NCBI GenBank assembly: GCA_964587755.1
Contig: CAZPMC010000003.1
Span: 36,307 to 100,306, forward strand
Length of the DNA: 64,000 nucleotides
From: CAZPMC01 sp964587755
GTDB taxonomy: Bacteria > Bacillota > Clostridia > Acetivibrionales > DTU013
Reading direction: 5' to 3'
The notes under the pieces are model-generated. The model saw nothing but the letters and a program-made list of their open reading frames with translations, ran no database searches and had not been told where the DNA came from. The translations under genes were made by a program, and so were the position numbers. Positions within the stretch are counted from its first letter, which is position 1; each line of letters begins with the position of its first letter. Below, piece by piece: positions 50,644 to 58,751 of this stretch.

Positions 50644-52260
50644 CTAGGATCCTCCCATACCAATCCCCGCAGCGTACTTCTCTCTGTATTCATTTGGTGT
50701 AACTCCATTTAGTTTTTTAAAGACCTTTATGTAGTGTTTCGAGTCAACATACCCTACCTTGTAAGCAATTTCGTAAACCCTCAGGTTTGCCTGCTCCAGC
50801 AGTCTTTTTGAATTTTCTATTCTTAAATCTGTTATGTAGTTAATAAAATTCTCACCAGTATATTTCTTAAAAAGCGTACTTAGATACTGAGGCGATATAT
50901 TCAGATAGTCTGCCACCTCAACCAGCGAAATATTATCATTATAGTGTTGATTTATATACTGTTTGGCCAGCATGATAACCATTCTGTTCTCGTTGTCATG
51001 AATGGGATTATTTTCTTCCATAGTAGAATAAATATCACATTCAATCTTGTCTCTCACTTCCTCAATTGACCTGCTTTCAATAACCTGACCGATTGGGTCC
51101 ACACCTCTGATTCCTTCACCGATGCTTTTGATAGCGTTTTTTTTGTACAATAGGTTGTAAACATTGTGCAAAATGAGAAACAGGCTTTCTGCACTAAAAT
51201 TAACTGTCTTGTCTTCCTCCCCAAAAATTTCACCCAACAGTTCAGATGCTTTTTGAAGGTCGTTAAACCCTATATACATCTCCATTTTCTTCTCCCAGGC
51301 AAGATGAATACCGTTAACCTCAGAATCAAGCCATGAAGCCTCAAAAACCTTATTATGACTTGTAAACTTGTTTAGTAGTGCTATTCGCAGCATGGAGTAA
51401 ATCTTTGAAAATTCTGAGAAACGGACACTTTGGGTACTGAATGAAATGACAAGTTCAACTTTCAACAGCTCTAATACTGTGTTTTGTATATCAACCGCAT
51501 ATTTGTGAAGCTCTACGCTCTTCTGGTCCTCATCCACAGAGCAGAGAACCAGGATTTCATTTTTATTGGGGTAAATAGATATTTTATTTTTGCAGCACGT
51601 AATGAGCTCCTCTGCAATATTGGCAATAGAGAATTTCAATAAATCATCCTCGTTTGCCCATGTCTTTTCAGCATCTTCTGTGAGTCTGTCAATATATATC
51701 AGCATTTTGACAAATTCACCATTGGTAAGATTTATATCAAACAACGTTTCTTTTTCAGATAATGTCTTATGGTCGATTTCTTCTCCTGCAACTATTTTCT
51801 CCAAAAACTTAGTTCTGGCATAATTATACCCTGAAAACAATTTATTCTTGATCTTTAGTGCATTTTTCCAATCAATGACCTCTTGTTCGATATCCTTTTT
51901 CAAGCGAAAGAGAATATTATTCAACTCTTCCTCATCCAATGGTTTCAGGACATATTCTCTTACACCCATTTCCATGGCTATTCTGGCATATTCGAAGTCA
52001 TCATACCCACTCACAATTACAATCCTGGTTTTTGGGGCATACTCCAGTACCTTTTTCGTCAAAGTTAACCCATCTTCATCTGGCATGCGAATATCTGTAA
52101 TAATAATATGGGGCGTCTCCTTTTTTACTACATCAAAGGCTTCCCTTGCATTTCCTGCCAGGTCTGTTATCTCTGCCTCCAGTACGTCAAGTTTCAGCAT
52201 CTTAGCAATACCGTTTCTAATATGCGCTTCATCATCTACTATTAATATTTTCAATCTCAT
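50644..52260 (-). CDS. YesN/AraC-type response regulator
   Basis: This 538-residue protein has a receiver domain (1-120; VDDEAHIRNGI, ITDIRMPDEDGL with the phospho-Asp, and the Lys in VLKPLDEEEL), a long middle region (130-420) and a C-terminal AraC double helix-turn-helix (430-530; VADYLNISPQYLSTLFKKYTG, KVGYVDSKHYIKVFKKLNGVTP). Start 52260 is chosen since AAGGAAGTGAT, almost a full anti-SD match, lies four bases before; ATG 52266 is possible. It overlaps the kinase gene end and is probably phosphorylated by that kinase. Confidence 0.9.
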   Translation of the reverse strand: MRLKILIVDDEAHIRNGIAKMLKLDVLEAEITDLAGNAREAFDVVKKETPHIIITDIRMPDEDGLTLTKKVLEYAPKTRIVIVSGYDDFEYARIAMEMGVREYVLKPLDEEELNNILFRLKKDIEQEVIDWKNALKIKNKLFSGYNYARTKFLEKIVAGEEIDHKTLSEKETLFDINLTNGEFVKMLIYIDRLTEDAEKTWANEDDLLKFSIANIAEELITCCKNKISIYPNKNEILVLCSVDEDQKSVELHKYAVDIQNTVLELLKVELVISFSTQSVRFSEFSKIYSMLRIALLNKFTSHNKVFEASWLDSEVNGIHLAWEKKMEMYIGFNDLQKASELLGEIFGEEDKTVNFSAESLFLILHNVYNLLYKKNAIKSIGEGIRGVDPIGQVIESRSIEEVRDKIECDIYSTMEENNPIHDNENRMVIMLAKQYINQHYNDNISLVEVADYLNISPQYLSTLFKKYTGENFINYITDLRIENSKRLLEQANLRVYEIAYKVGYVDSKHYIKVFKKLNGVTPNEYREKYAAGIGMGGS

Positions 52261-54079
52261 CTGCATCACTTCCTTTAACTACTGCGGGAATTGAAATATA
52301 TACTGTTGTGCCTATGCCTTTTTTACTTTCATATCTTAGTCCATATTCATTTCCATAATAGAGCTTAATCCTCGAATTAACATTTAAAATTCCTATACTG
52401 AACTTCTTGTTGTTGTATTCCAAATAATTCTTAGGTTCTTCTGAGAGTAATCTGTTCAATTCCTCAAGCTCCTTCACATCAAAACCCTGACCATTGTCAA
52501 TAACTTTAATTTCAATAAGCTCTTTGCTTTTTTTAATCAGTATAGCAATAAGTCCATCCTTTTCCTTACTATTTAAACCGTGTAAACAAGCATTCTCCAC
52601 AAGCGGCTGAAGGATAAGCTTAAGTATTCTGTAATCCTCCAATCCATCCTCTACCTTAATAAGCGCATCTATCTTACCGGGATTTCTGATTTTCATAATA
52701 GATAAATACATTCTCACGTGCTCAATTTCTTTATCTATAGTTGAAATTCTTTCACCCTTAATGCTATATCTGAACATCCCTGCTAAAGAGTGTGCAATTA
52801 CGCCAATTTCTTTAACATTACGAGCAACTGCAATGCTCCTCACCGTCTCTAAAGTATTGTAAAGAAAATGCGGTGTTATTTGTGATTGGAGTGCGCTTAG
52901 TTCAGCTTCTTTTTCTTTTATTTTTAATGCATATTCATTTTTAATCATGTCATCCAACTGTCTCGTCATATGGCTGAAGCTGTTTGTAAGGTCTCCTATT
53001 TCATCTTTTGCTTCTATCTGATCCCAACTCTCCAATATACCTCTTTCTACTTTCGACATCCTTATCATTAGCTGGTTAATGGGATTGGTAATTTTATAAG
53101 ACAAATAAACAGATACTGCAACCGCAAAAATAATACAAACTGCGCCAAAAAAAATGCTGACAAGCTTTATATACTTTACATCCTTTAGCAGATCGTCGTA
53201 AGGAATTGACTGTAATACCTTACATCCCGTTTTTTTAGATGTTGAAATAACATAAAGCTTCTTCTCACCATCAAAATCCCCGCTAAACTTCCCGTTAGAT
53301 GTAGTATCCAATGCTTTTTCAATATTTATATTGGCGCGATGGCCGATTTTTTCGGTATCTGTATCATAAATAATAAATAAATTATCATCAAGAATAGTAG
53401 TTCTATGCTGATAATCATATCCATAGTACTCTAAAGAGTACAACCGTTCAAAATACCGTATGTCGGTGTCGACTCGCAGAACCCCTAGTTTTTCTCCCTC
53501 CCATGTGGTACCCTCGGGTCCTTCCAGCTTCATAACAAGCGAAAACACATTTTTATCCTTATTATCCTTATAATAACTGGTATAATTCGGCCCTTGTACC
53601 AGATTGGATTCAGGTGACTTAACTGCATCGATATACCAATCATCATTTACCGCATTTTTTGTAATATCCAAAGCTTCTTCTGAAAATTTGTATACTCCAT
53701 TGTTTTCAGTAATGAGCATGATACCGCATAGATCACTTTTAAAACTTATAAAATCCTTGAAGGACCGGTATAGTGTAAATTCATTCCTTACCCTGACTGC
53801 ATCAGATAGATAATTGTTGTCATTCTTTAAAAGTTCGGCAGCTTGTTTATTATTTTGGACTGCTTCCCCAATTTTGAGCAAGTCATTTATATAGTAGTCC
53901 AAATTATTTAACATTTGTTTATTAGTTTTCAAAGCATTATTTACTGCTTCGTTTTCCATAGATTTAGAGAATATAGAATAATATATAATTCCGAGGAAGG
54001 AGATTGCTGTTATAGTAAGAACCAGATAAGTAATCAAAAGCTTATACCGAATAGGTGTATATCTATGAAATATCTCCAT
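52232..54079 (-). CDS. YesM/LytS-type sensor histidine kinase
   Basis: This 615-residue protein has two transmembrane segments (about 15-35 and 305-325) bracketing an extracellular dCache-like sensor, then a HAMP linker (about 325-380), and the His_kinase domain with LQSQITPHFLYNTLE (phospho-His) and an ATPase domain (NACLHGLNSK, IKVIDNGQGFD). Start 54079 follows GGAGGGGGGA. The operon contains its regulator and an orphan DctP-type protein, suggesting the latter docks on its sensor. Confidence 0.92.
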   Translation of the reverse strand: MEIFHRYTPIRYKLLITYLVLTITAISFLGIIYYSIFSKSMENEAVNNALKTNKQMLNNLDYYINDLLKIGEAVQNNKQAAELLKNDNNYLSDAVRVRNEFTLYRSFKDFISFKSDLCGIMLITENNGVYKFSEEALDITKNAVNDDWYIDAVKSPESNLVQGPNYTSYYKDNKDKNVFSLVMKLEGPEGTTWEGEKLGVLRVDTDIRYFERLYSLEYYGYDYQHRTTILDDNLFIIYDTDTEKIGHRANINIEKALDTTSNGKFSGDFDGEKKLYVISTSKKTGCKVLQSIPYDDLLKDVKYIKLVSIFFGAVCIIFAVAVSVYLSYKITNPINQLMIRMSKVERGILESWDQIEAKDEIGDLTNSFSHMTRQLDDMIKNEYALKIKEKEAELSALQSQITPHFLYNTLETVRSIAVARNVKEIGVIAHSLAGMFRYSIKGERISTIDKEIEHVRMYLSIMKIRNPGKIDALIKVEDGLEDYRILKLILQPLVENACLHGLNSKEKDGLIAILIKKSKELIEIKVIDNGQGFDVKELEELNRLLSEEPKNYLEYNNKKFSIGILNVNSRIKLYYGNEYGLRYESKKGIGTTVYISIPAVVKGSDADEIENINSR

Positions 54080-54137
54080 TCCCCCCTCCAATTAAATTAT
54101 ACATTAACAATATCAGCACTTGCATATTCTTTTTTTC

Positions 54138-54150
54138 ATATTTAGTGTTC
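54138..54150. promoter_or_regulatory. Second copy of the shared 13-mer
   Basis: ATATTTAGTGTTC, identical to 49466-49478, lies about 60 bases upstream of the kinase start and 100 bases upstream of the divergent AEC transporter. The position suits control of both genes. Confidence 0.5.
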
Positions 54151-54248
54151 AATTTTAATAAATCATCATTTTTTATTCTATCATAACCGATTTAAGTGAT
54201 ACAATCGAATAAACACCATGGCAAATTAATCAGGAGATGACAAAAATT

Positions 54249-55193
54249 ATGCAGAACGTTATTTATAGCATTAATGTAGTGGCGCCAGTTTTTATTGTCA
54301 TTTGTTTGAGCGCTTTTCTTTATAAAATCAAAATCATCAATGATAACTTTACAAAAGTTGCTACCGAGCTTGCATTTAAAATAGCTCTTCCTGTGATGAC
54401 ATTCAGGGACATATCAAGAACTAATGCTGAAAGTGTGTTTGACTTAAAGCTTTTAACCTTCTCAGTTATCAGTATTGTAACCGTATTCTTATTGCTCAGC
54501 TTTATTATCCCCTTTTTTATTAAAGAAGGTAAAACCCGTGGCGCTTTTATCCATGGGGTTTTTAGGAGCAACTATGGTATCCTCGGCCTGGCAATAGTAA
54601 ACAACGCATACGGACAGACGGGATTTTCAAAAAGCACCGTTTTACTGTCTGTAATATTGCCTGTGTTCAGTATTCTTGCTGTCATTACCCTCGCTGCCAA
54701 CTCTTCCGGTAAAAGCAAAGGTTCTTTTCGTGAGACACTCAAAACCATTGTGCAAAACCCCTTGATCATTGCTACCTCAATTGCTTTGCCCTTTATGTAT
54801 TTCAAAATTCCAATACCTACTGTCATTGATAAGACAATTGATTATTTTGGATCAATTGCAATACCTATAGCCTTAATCGGGATGGGCGGTTCTTTCAAAT
54901 TCAGTAGGATGGATAAGAATAAGAAAGTACTTGCAGTAGGTACGCTTCTGAAAATTATAATTTTACCTCTGATTATTGTTCCCTTTGCATACCTTTTAGG
55001 ATTTAGAGGGCTTGAGCTTTGCATTCTGTTCGTGCTCTTTGCATCCCCTTCTGCTATTACCAGCTTCATTATGACTAAGGCGATGGGCGGTGACGGAGAT
55101 TTGGCTGCCAACATAGTCATGGTAACCACCCTTGGTTCTGTAGTCACATTGCCGTTAGGGATTTTTATCCTGAGAACTGTTGGCTGGATGTAG
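54249..55193 (+). CDS. AEC-family (auxin efflux carrier-like) organic acid transporter
   Basis: This 314-residue membrane protein has ten predicted segments in two halves, as in the AEC/MdcF malonate-malate carrier group. FRSNYGILGLAIVNNAYG and ASPSAITSFIMTKAMGGDGDLAA are family-like motifs. Start 54249 is chosen over 54237 because the latter touches the AGGAG box directly; the spacing for 54249 is longish. Its 3' end overlaps the LysR gene by 39 bases, convergently. A carboxylate substrate fits the neighbouring catabolic genes. Confidence 0.85.
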   Translation: MQNVIYSINVVAPVFIVICLSAFLYKIKIINDNFTKVATELAFKIALPVMTFRDISRTNAESVFDLKLLTFSVISIVTVFLLLSFIIPFFIKEGKTRGAFIHGVFRSNYGILGLAIVNNAYGQTGFSKSTVLLSVILPVFSILAVITLAANSSGKSKGSFRETLKTIVQNPLIIATSIALPFMYFKIPIPTVIDKTIDYFGSIAIPIALIGMGGSFKFSRMDKNKKVLAVGTLLKIIILPLIIVPFAYLLGFRGLELCILFVLFASPSAITSFIMTKAMGGDGDLAANIVMVTTLGSVVTLPLGIFILRTVGWM

Positions 55194-56099
55194 GAGGCTG
55201 TCTTTAAAGCTTTCCACAAAGCATCCAAGAATCGGATTTTGTTTTCCTTTTTCCCTCCATGCGATACCAACTTTCCAGTCCTTTAAGCTTGGCGCCGAAA
55301 TAAAATACATTGGTTTTTGATTCTCTTTAACTGAAGACGCATAGGTTGCGGGAATAAAAGCGATTCCTTCGCCGTACAGTGCCAGACGGTTGGCAGTTTG
55401 CACACTGGCCGTGACAACTGAAGTTTGATATGATATTTTCTCATGTTCGAAGAAAAGCTCGGCAGACTGCCGTAATCTCATTTCTTCCTGGGACAGGATA
55501 AAGCTCTCCCCCTGTAAGTAAACGGGATCCAGCATTGGATACTTCTCACCGGGTATAATTCGTCCCTTTCTTGCAAGGTGGCTGTTCGGGCATACTGCAA
55601 GCAATATCCGTTCATAAAAAAGTTCCTGGAACATTAGATTAGGGTTGGGCGAGTTCTCAACCAGTACAGCAACGTCCAGATTCCCATTTTCAATCATTTT
55701 TTCGAGCTTGGAAGACGTTTGTGTGTTTACGATTATCTCTGCCTTCGGAAACCTTCTTCTGAATTCCGGAAGCGCCTTCGGCAGTAAGAAATCACTGAAA
55801 AAATGAGATATCCCCAAATAAAGTCTGCCGGTTTTCCCATCAGTAATGCCAGACATTTCATTGTCCATATCCGCCTTTAGCTGCAAAATCTTTTTAGCAT
55901 GCTTTAAAAATTGCTTGCCTTCCTCAGTAAGAGATATCCCGTACTGTTGGCGGTCAAACAGCGGATATCCCATCTGTTTCTCCAAACGTGATATTGTCCG
56001 GCTCAAAGCAGGCTGGGAGATGAAGAGTTTTTCCGCCGCACGCGAAATGTTCTTTTCCTCAGCGGCCGTCTTAAAATAAATTAAGTCCTGAAAATCCAA
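55155..56099 (-). CDS. LysR-family transcriptional regulator (1)
   Basis: This 314-residue protein has a typical LTTR winged helix (DLIYFKTAAEEKNISRAAEKLFISQPALSRTISRLEKQMGYPLFDR) and a periplasmic-binding-type effector domain (about 92-300). The start is TTG 56099 after GGGAGGGAG. It lies 14 bases after a second LysR gene in the same direction, and its end overlaps the AEC gene convergently. Confidence 0.9.
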   Translation of the reverse strand: MDFQDLIYFKTAAEEKNISRAAEKLFISQPALSRTISRLEKQMGYPLFDRQQYGISLTEEGKQFLKHAKKILQLKADMDNEMSGITDGKTGRLYLGISHFFSDFLLPKALPEFRRRFPKAEIIVNTQTSSKLEKMIENGNLDVAVLVENSPNPNLMFQELFYERILLAVCPNSHLARKGRIIPGEKYPMLDPVYLQGESFILSQEEMRLRQSAELFFEHEKISYQTSVVTASVQTANRLALYGEGIAFIPATYASSVKENQKPMYFISAPSLKDWKVGIAWREKGKQNPILGCFVESFKDSLLHPANSSQDKNP

Positions 56100-56113
56100 T
56101 CCGCTCTCCCTCC

Positions 56114-57004
56114 CTAGTGTAAAAATGCCTTAACAAGCTCGATAAAATAGTGTACTAATTCAATCTGCTCACAATTTTTTGAATAGACATAAAAAACATC
56201 CATTTTAATCGGATTACCTACAGAAAAGAAAACAGGCGGCTCCGGGAATTTAATGCTATGCATTGCCGCTTCCGGTGCAAAACAAACCCCCGCCCCGGTA
56301 GCCGCTGTCTGAATTGCGTTCAGAGAATTGCGGGTTTGCATAATAACCTTAACACGTATACCTTCCTCTTCAAGCAGTTGGTCCGAAAGCTGCCGTGTTC
56401 TCTGATCCGGAAAATGCAGTATGAAATTATCGTTCCTAAGCCGGTTGATATCTACCCAGAGATACCGGCATCCTTCCCTCCAAATAGCATGATTGATTAC
56501 AGGATGTTCACAGGAGGTTGCTAAAAGTATCTCATCCTGTGTAAGTAAATTGCATACCAGGTTCTCACCGTGAACAGGTTGATTTACTATTGCCACATCT
56601 ATCTGACCGGAGGCCAGCATGGAAGATACATCGCTTGTCTCCACCATCATCAATCTGCTTTCAGGGTGCCGTTCACAAAACTGCTTAATGGCAAAAGGGT
56701 GAACATAGGAACCTTCACTTTGTGAACATCCTACTGTGAAAAATGGCGTCTCCTGTGGCGTTTTACCTTTAAAAGCTGACGCTACATCCAGGATATGCCT
56801 TGCCCACGCAATATATCGTTCCCCTGCATAGGTAGGCACAAGTCTGCTTCCCTCTCTTTTAAACAACTGGGTGTTCATGCTTTTATTCAGATTTTGCAAA
56901 TATCTGCTCAAAGAAGGTTGGGATATGCCAAGGCTTTTTGCAGCCTTCCAAATGCTTCCGTGTTCTTCCACAGACAGAACATAGCGCAGTTCCTTAAAAT
57001 CCAA
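56114..57004 (-). CDS. LysR-family transcriptional regulator (2)
   Basis: This 296-residue protein has the LTTR winged helix (ELRYVLSVEEHGSIWKAAKSLGISQPSLSRYLQNLNKSMNTQLFKR) and an effector domain. The start is TTG 57004 after AAAGGATG. It is divergent enough from regulator 1 to be a separate gene, not a recent tandem copy. An inverted repeat at 57031-57079 just upstream may be a LysR operator or the terminator of the aldehyde dehydrogenase gene. Confidence 0.9.
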   Translation of the reverse strand: MDFKELRYVLSVEEHGSIWKAAKSLGISQPSLSRYLQNLNKSMNTQLFKREGSRLVPTYAGERYIAWARHILDVASAFKGKTPQETPFFTVGCSQSEGSYVHPFAIKQFCERHPESRLMMVETSDVSSMLASGQIDVAIVNQPVHGENLVCNLLTQDEILLATSCEHPVINHAIWREGCRYLWVDINRLRNDNFILHFPDQRTRQLSDQLLEEEGIRVKVIMQTRNSLNAIQTAATGAGVCFAPEAAMHSIKFPEPPVFFSVGNPIKMDVFYVYSKNCEQIELVHYFIELVKAFLH

Positions 57005-57030
57005 TTGCCATCATCCTTTAAAACTTTAAT

Positions 57031-57079
57031 GCAGATAATATAATAACCTCACTTAATGAGGTTATTATATCATATCTGC
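57031..57079. terminator. Large inverted repeat between aldehyde dehydrogenase and LysR
   Basis: ATAATAACCTCA (57040-57051) pairs perfectly with TGAGGTTATTAT (57057-57068), five-base loop, and an outer GCAGATA/TATCTGC pair (57031-57037, 57073-57079) extends it. It may end the dehydrogenase transcript or bind a regulator. Confidence 0.7.
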
Positions 57080-57091
57080 ATTTCCACAATA

Positions 57092-58552
57092 CTATTGATA
57101 TTTTGTGTAGATAACTTTGTATTGTGTAAAGAAGTCCTTATTGGTCTTTCCCTTGCTGAACTGCCCTATTCCGGAGTTTTTCACCCCGCCGAAGGGCATG
57201 GTTCCATCGGTTACAGTGCCATGATTTACGTGAAGCATACCGGCTTCCACTTCCTGCATGAACCTGTAAATATATTTCATATTGTCACTAAACAGAGAAG
57301 CTGCAAGTCCGTACTGAGTATCATTGGCAACCCGTATTGCCTCATCAAAATCCTTTACTCTTATTACTACCAGAACAGGTCCGAAAATTTCTTCAGTAGC
57401 AACCTTCATATCCGCAGTTACATTTGTAATTAAAGTGGGTTCAATGTAAAATCCTTTGTCATATATGCCTCCGGTTAGCCTGTTTCCACCGCATCTGACA
57501 GTTGCGCCCTGATCTATTGCGCTTTGTATGTAAGCCATTATATCATTTCCGGCTTTTTCATTAATGATAGGCCCTATATTTACCTTAGGATCCATTCCGT
57601 CTCCCACAACAAAGTTCTTCTTTGTCTTCTCTTCCAGAAGCCGTTCCATTTCATCAGCCTGATCCTCTAATACAATAATACGGCTGATAGATGTGCAGCG
57701 CTGTCCCGCTAAAGCGAAAGAAGCAGATGCCAGCTGTGTTGCGGCGCTTTCCAGGTCGTGGTACTGGGCTATAATAGAAGGATTTTTGCCGCCCATTTCA
57801 AGCTGAACCTTTGTAAAATTAGGAGCCGCATTTTGATTGATTAGCCTTCCGACTGCCGTGGACCCGGTAAATGTTATTCCCCTGACTAATGGATTTTGTG
57901 TAATGAAGTCGCCTATCTCGCTGCCTCTGCCTGTGACCATGTTAACTACTCCGGCAGGAAAGCCTGCCTGCTCTATCAATTCCATGATCATAACTCCGCA
58001 GTGAGGCGTCTCCATAGCAGGTTTAAAAACAACCGTATTCCCTGCAACCAGAGCAGGAATTATTTTGCGAAGTGGTGTGAGGAACGGGAAATTCCAGGGT
58101 GATATAGCTGCTACCACACCAAGAGGAACGCGGTTTGCAACACTTACAACCCCAGGGCGGTCGCTGGGCATAGTGATTCCTTCCATGCGCTGCCCTTCAC
58201 CCAAATTATATTTACATTCAATTACACCGCGTGTCGGTTCTCCCAGAGCTTCTTTCAGAGTTTTTCCCTCTTCCCTGGTAAGCATTTCGGCTATATGCTG
58301 CTTGTTAGCATCAATCAGGCATATAAATTTTTCAATGTACTTTTCCCGTTCAGCCACAAGCATCTTGCCCCAAATACTAAATGCCCTGTGGCAGCTTTCA
58401 ATAGCCGCATCCACATCTTCTTTCGTGGATAGAGCGTATTCAGCGATTATATCGTCACGGTTTGCCGGGTTTATGTTCTGATAATATTGCCCCTTTGAAG
58501 GAGCTACCCATTTACCGTCTATGAAATTTTGGTACTGTTTTAGTTTGCCCAT
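57092..58552 (-). CDS. NAD(P)-dependent aldehyde dehydrogenase
   Basis: This 486-residue protein is a complete ALDH-superfamily enzyme. The catalytic Cys lies in GQRCTSISRIIV, the general base Glu in LEMGGKNPSII, and the Asn region in ISPWNFPFLTPLRK; ITFTGSTAVGR is the NAD-binding Gly motif. It oxidises an aldehyde to its acid; semialdehyde-type substrates are common in this subfamily. AGGAGG precedes ATG 58552. Its place beside the LysR pair suggests regulated catabolism; the substrate is not assignable. Confidence 0.93.
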   Translation of the reverse strand: MGKLKQYQNFIDGKWVAPSKGQYYQNINPANRDDIIAEYALSTKEDVDAAIESCHRAFSIWGKMLVAEREKYIEKFICLIDANKQHIAEMLTREEGKTLKEALGEPTRGVIECKYNLGEGQRMEGITMPSDRPGVVSVANRVPLGVVAAISPWNFPFLTPLRKIIPALVAGNTVVFKPAMETPHCGVMIMELIEQAGFPAGVVNMVTGRGSEIGDFITQNPLVRGITFTGSTAVGRLINQNAAPNFTKVQLEMGGKNPSIIAQYHDLESAATQLASASFALAGQRCTSISRIIVLEDQADEMERLLEEKTKKNFVVGDGMDPKVNIGPIINEKAGNDIMAYIQSAIDQGATVRCGGNRLTGGIYDKGFYIEPTLITNVTADMKVATEEIFGPVLVVIRVKDFDEAIRVANDTQYGLAASLFSDNMKYIYRFMQEVEAGMLHVNHGTVTDGTMPFGGVKNSGIGQFSKGKTNKDFFTQYKVIYTKYQ

Positions 58553-58667
58553 ATTGTATTCCTCCTAAATATTGCGAATATTGTACCTTACATAGACAGT
58601 ATAATATGCCTTGATATTCTGGTCTAATATCAATAAAACATATCAGATATAACCTAAAGCTATAATC

Positions 58668-58677
58668 NNNNNNNNNN
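58668..58677. other. Assembly gap (10 N) upstream of the aldehyde dehydrogenase
   Basis: Ten N lie in the 199-base region between the aldehyde dehydrogenase gene and the phosphatase gene, in its likely promoter region. The true distance is unknown. Confidence 0.95.
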
Positions 58678-58751
58678 TCTAAGTTATGCCTCTTTACCAT
58701 AAAAATATCTGAATTTAAAGCATTGAATATAAATATTGGACATATTTGATT

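Noticed and set aside
37821..58552. Integrated prophage or conjugative element
   Set aside because: No integrase, phage structural, relaxase or attachment-site signals are visible in the accessory region.
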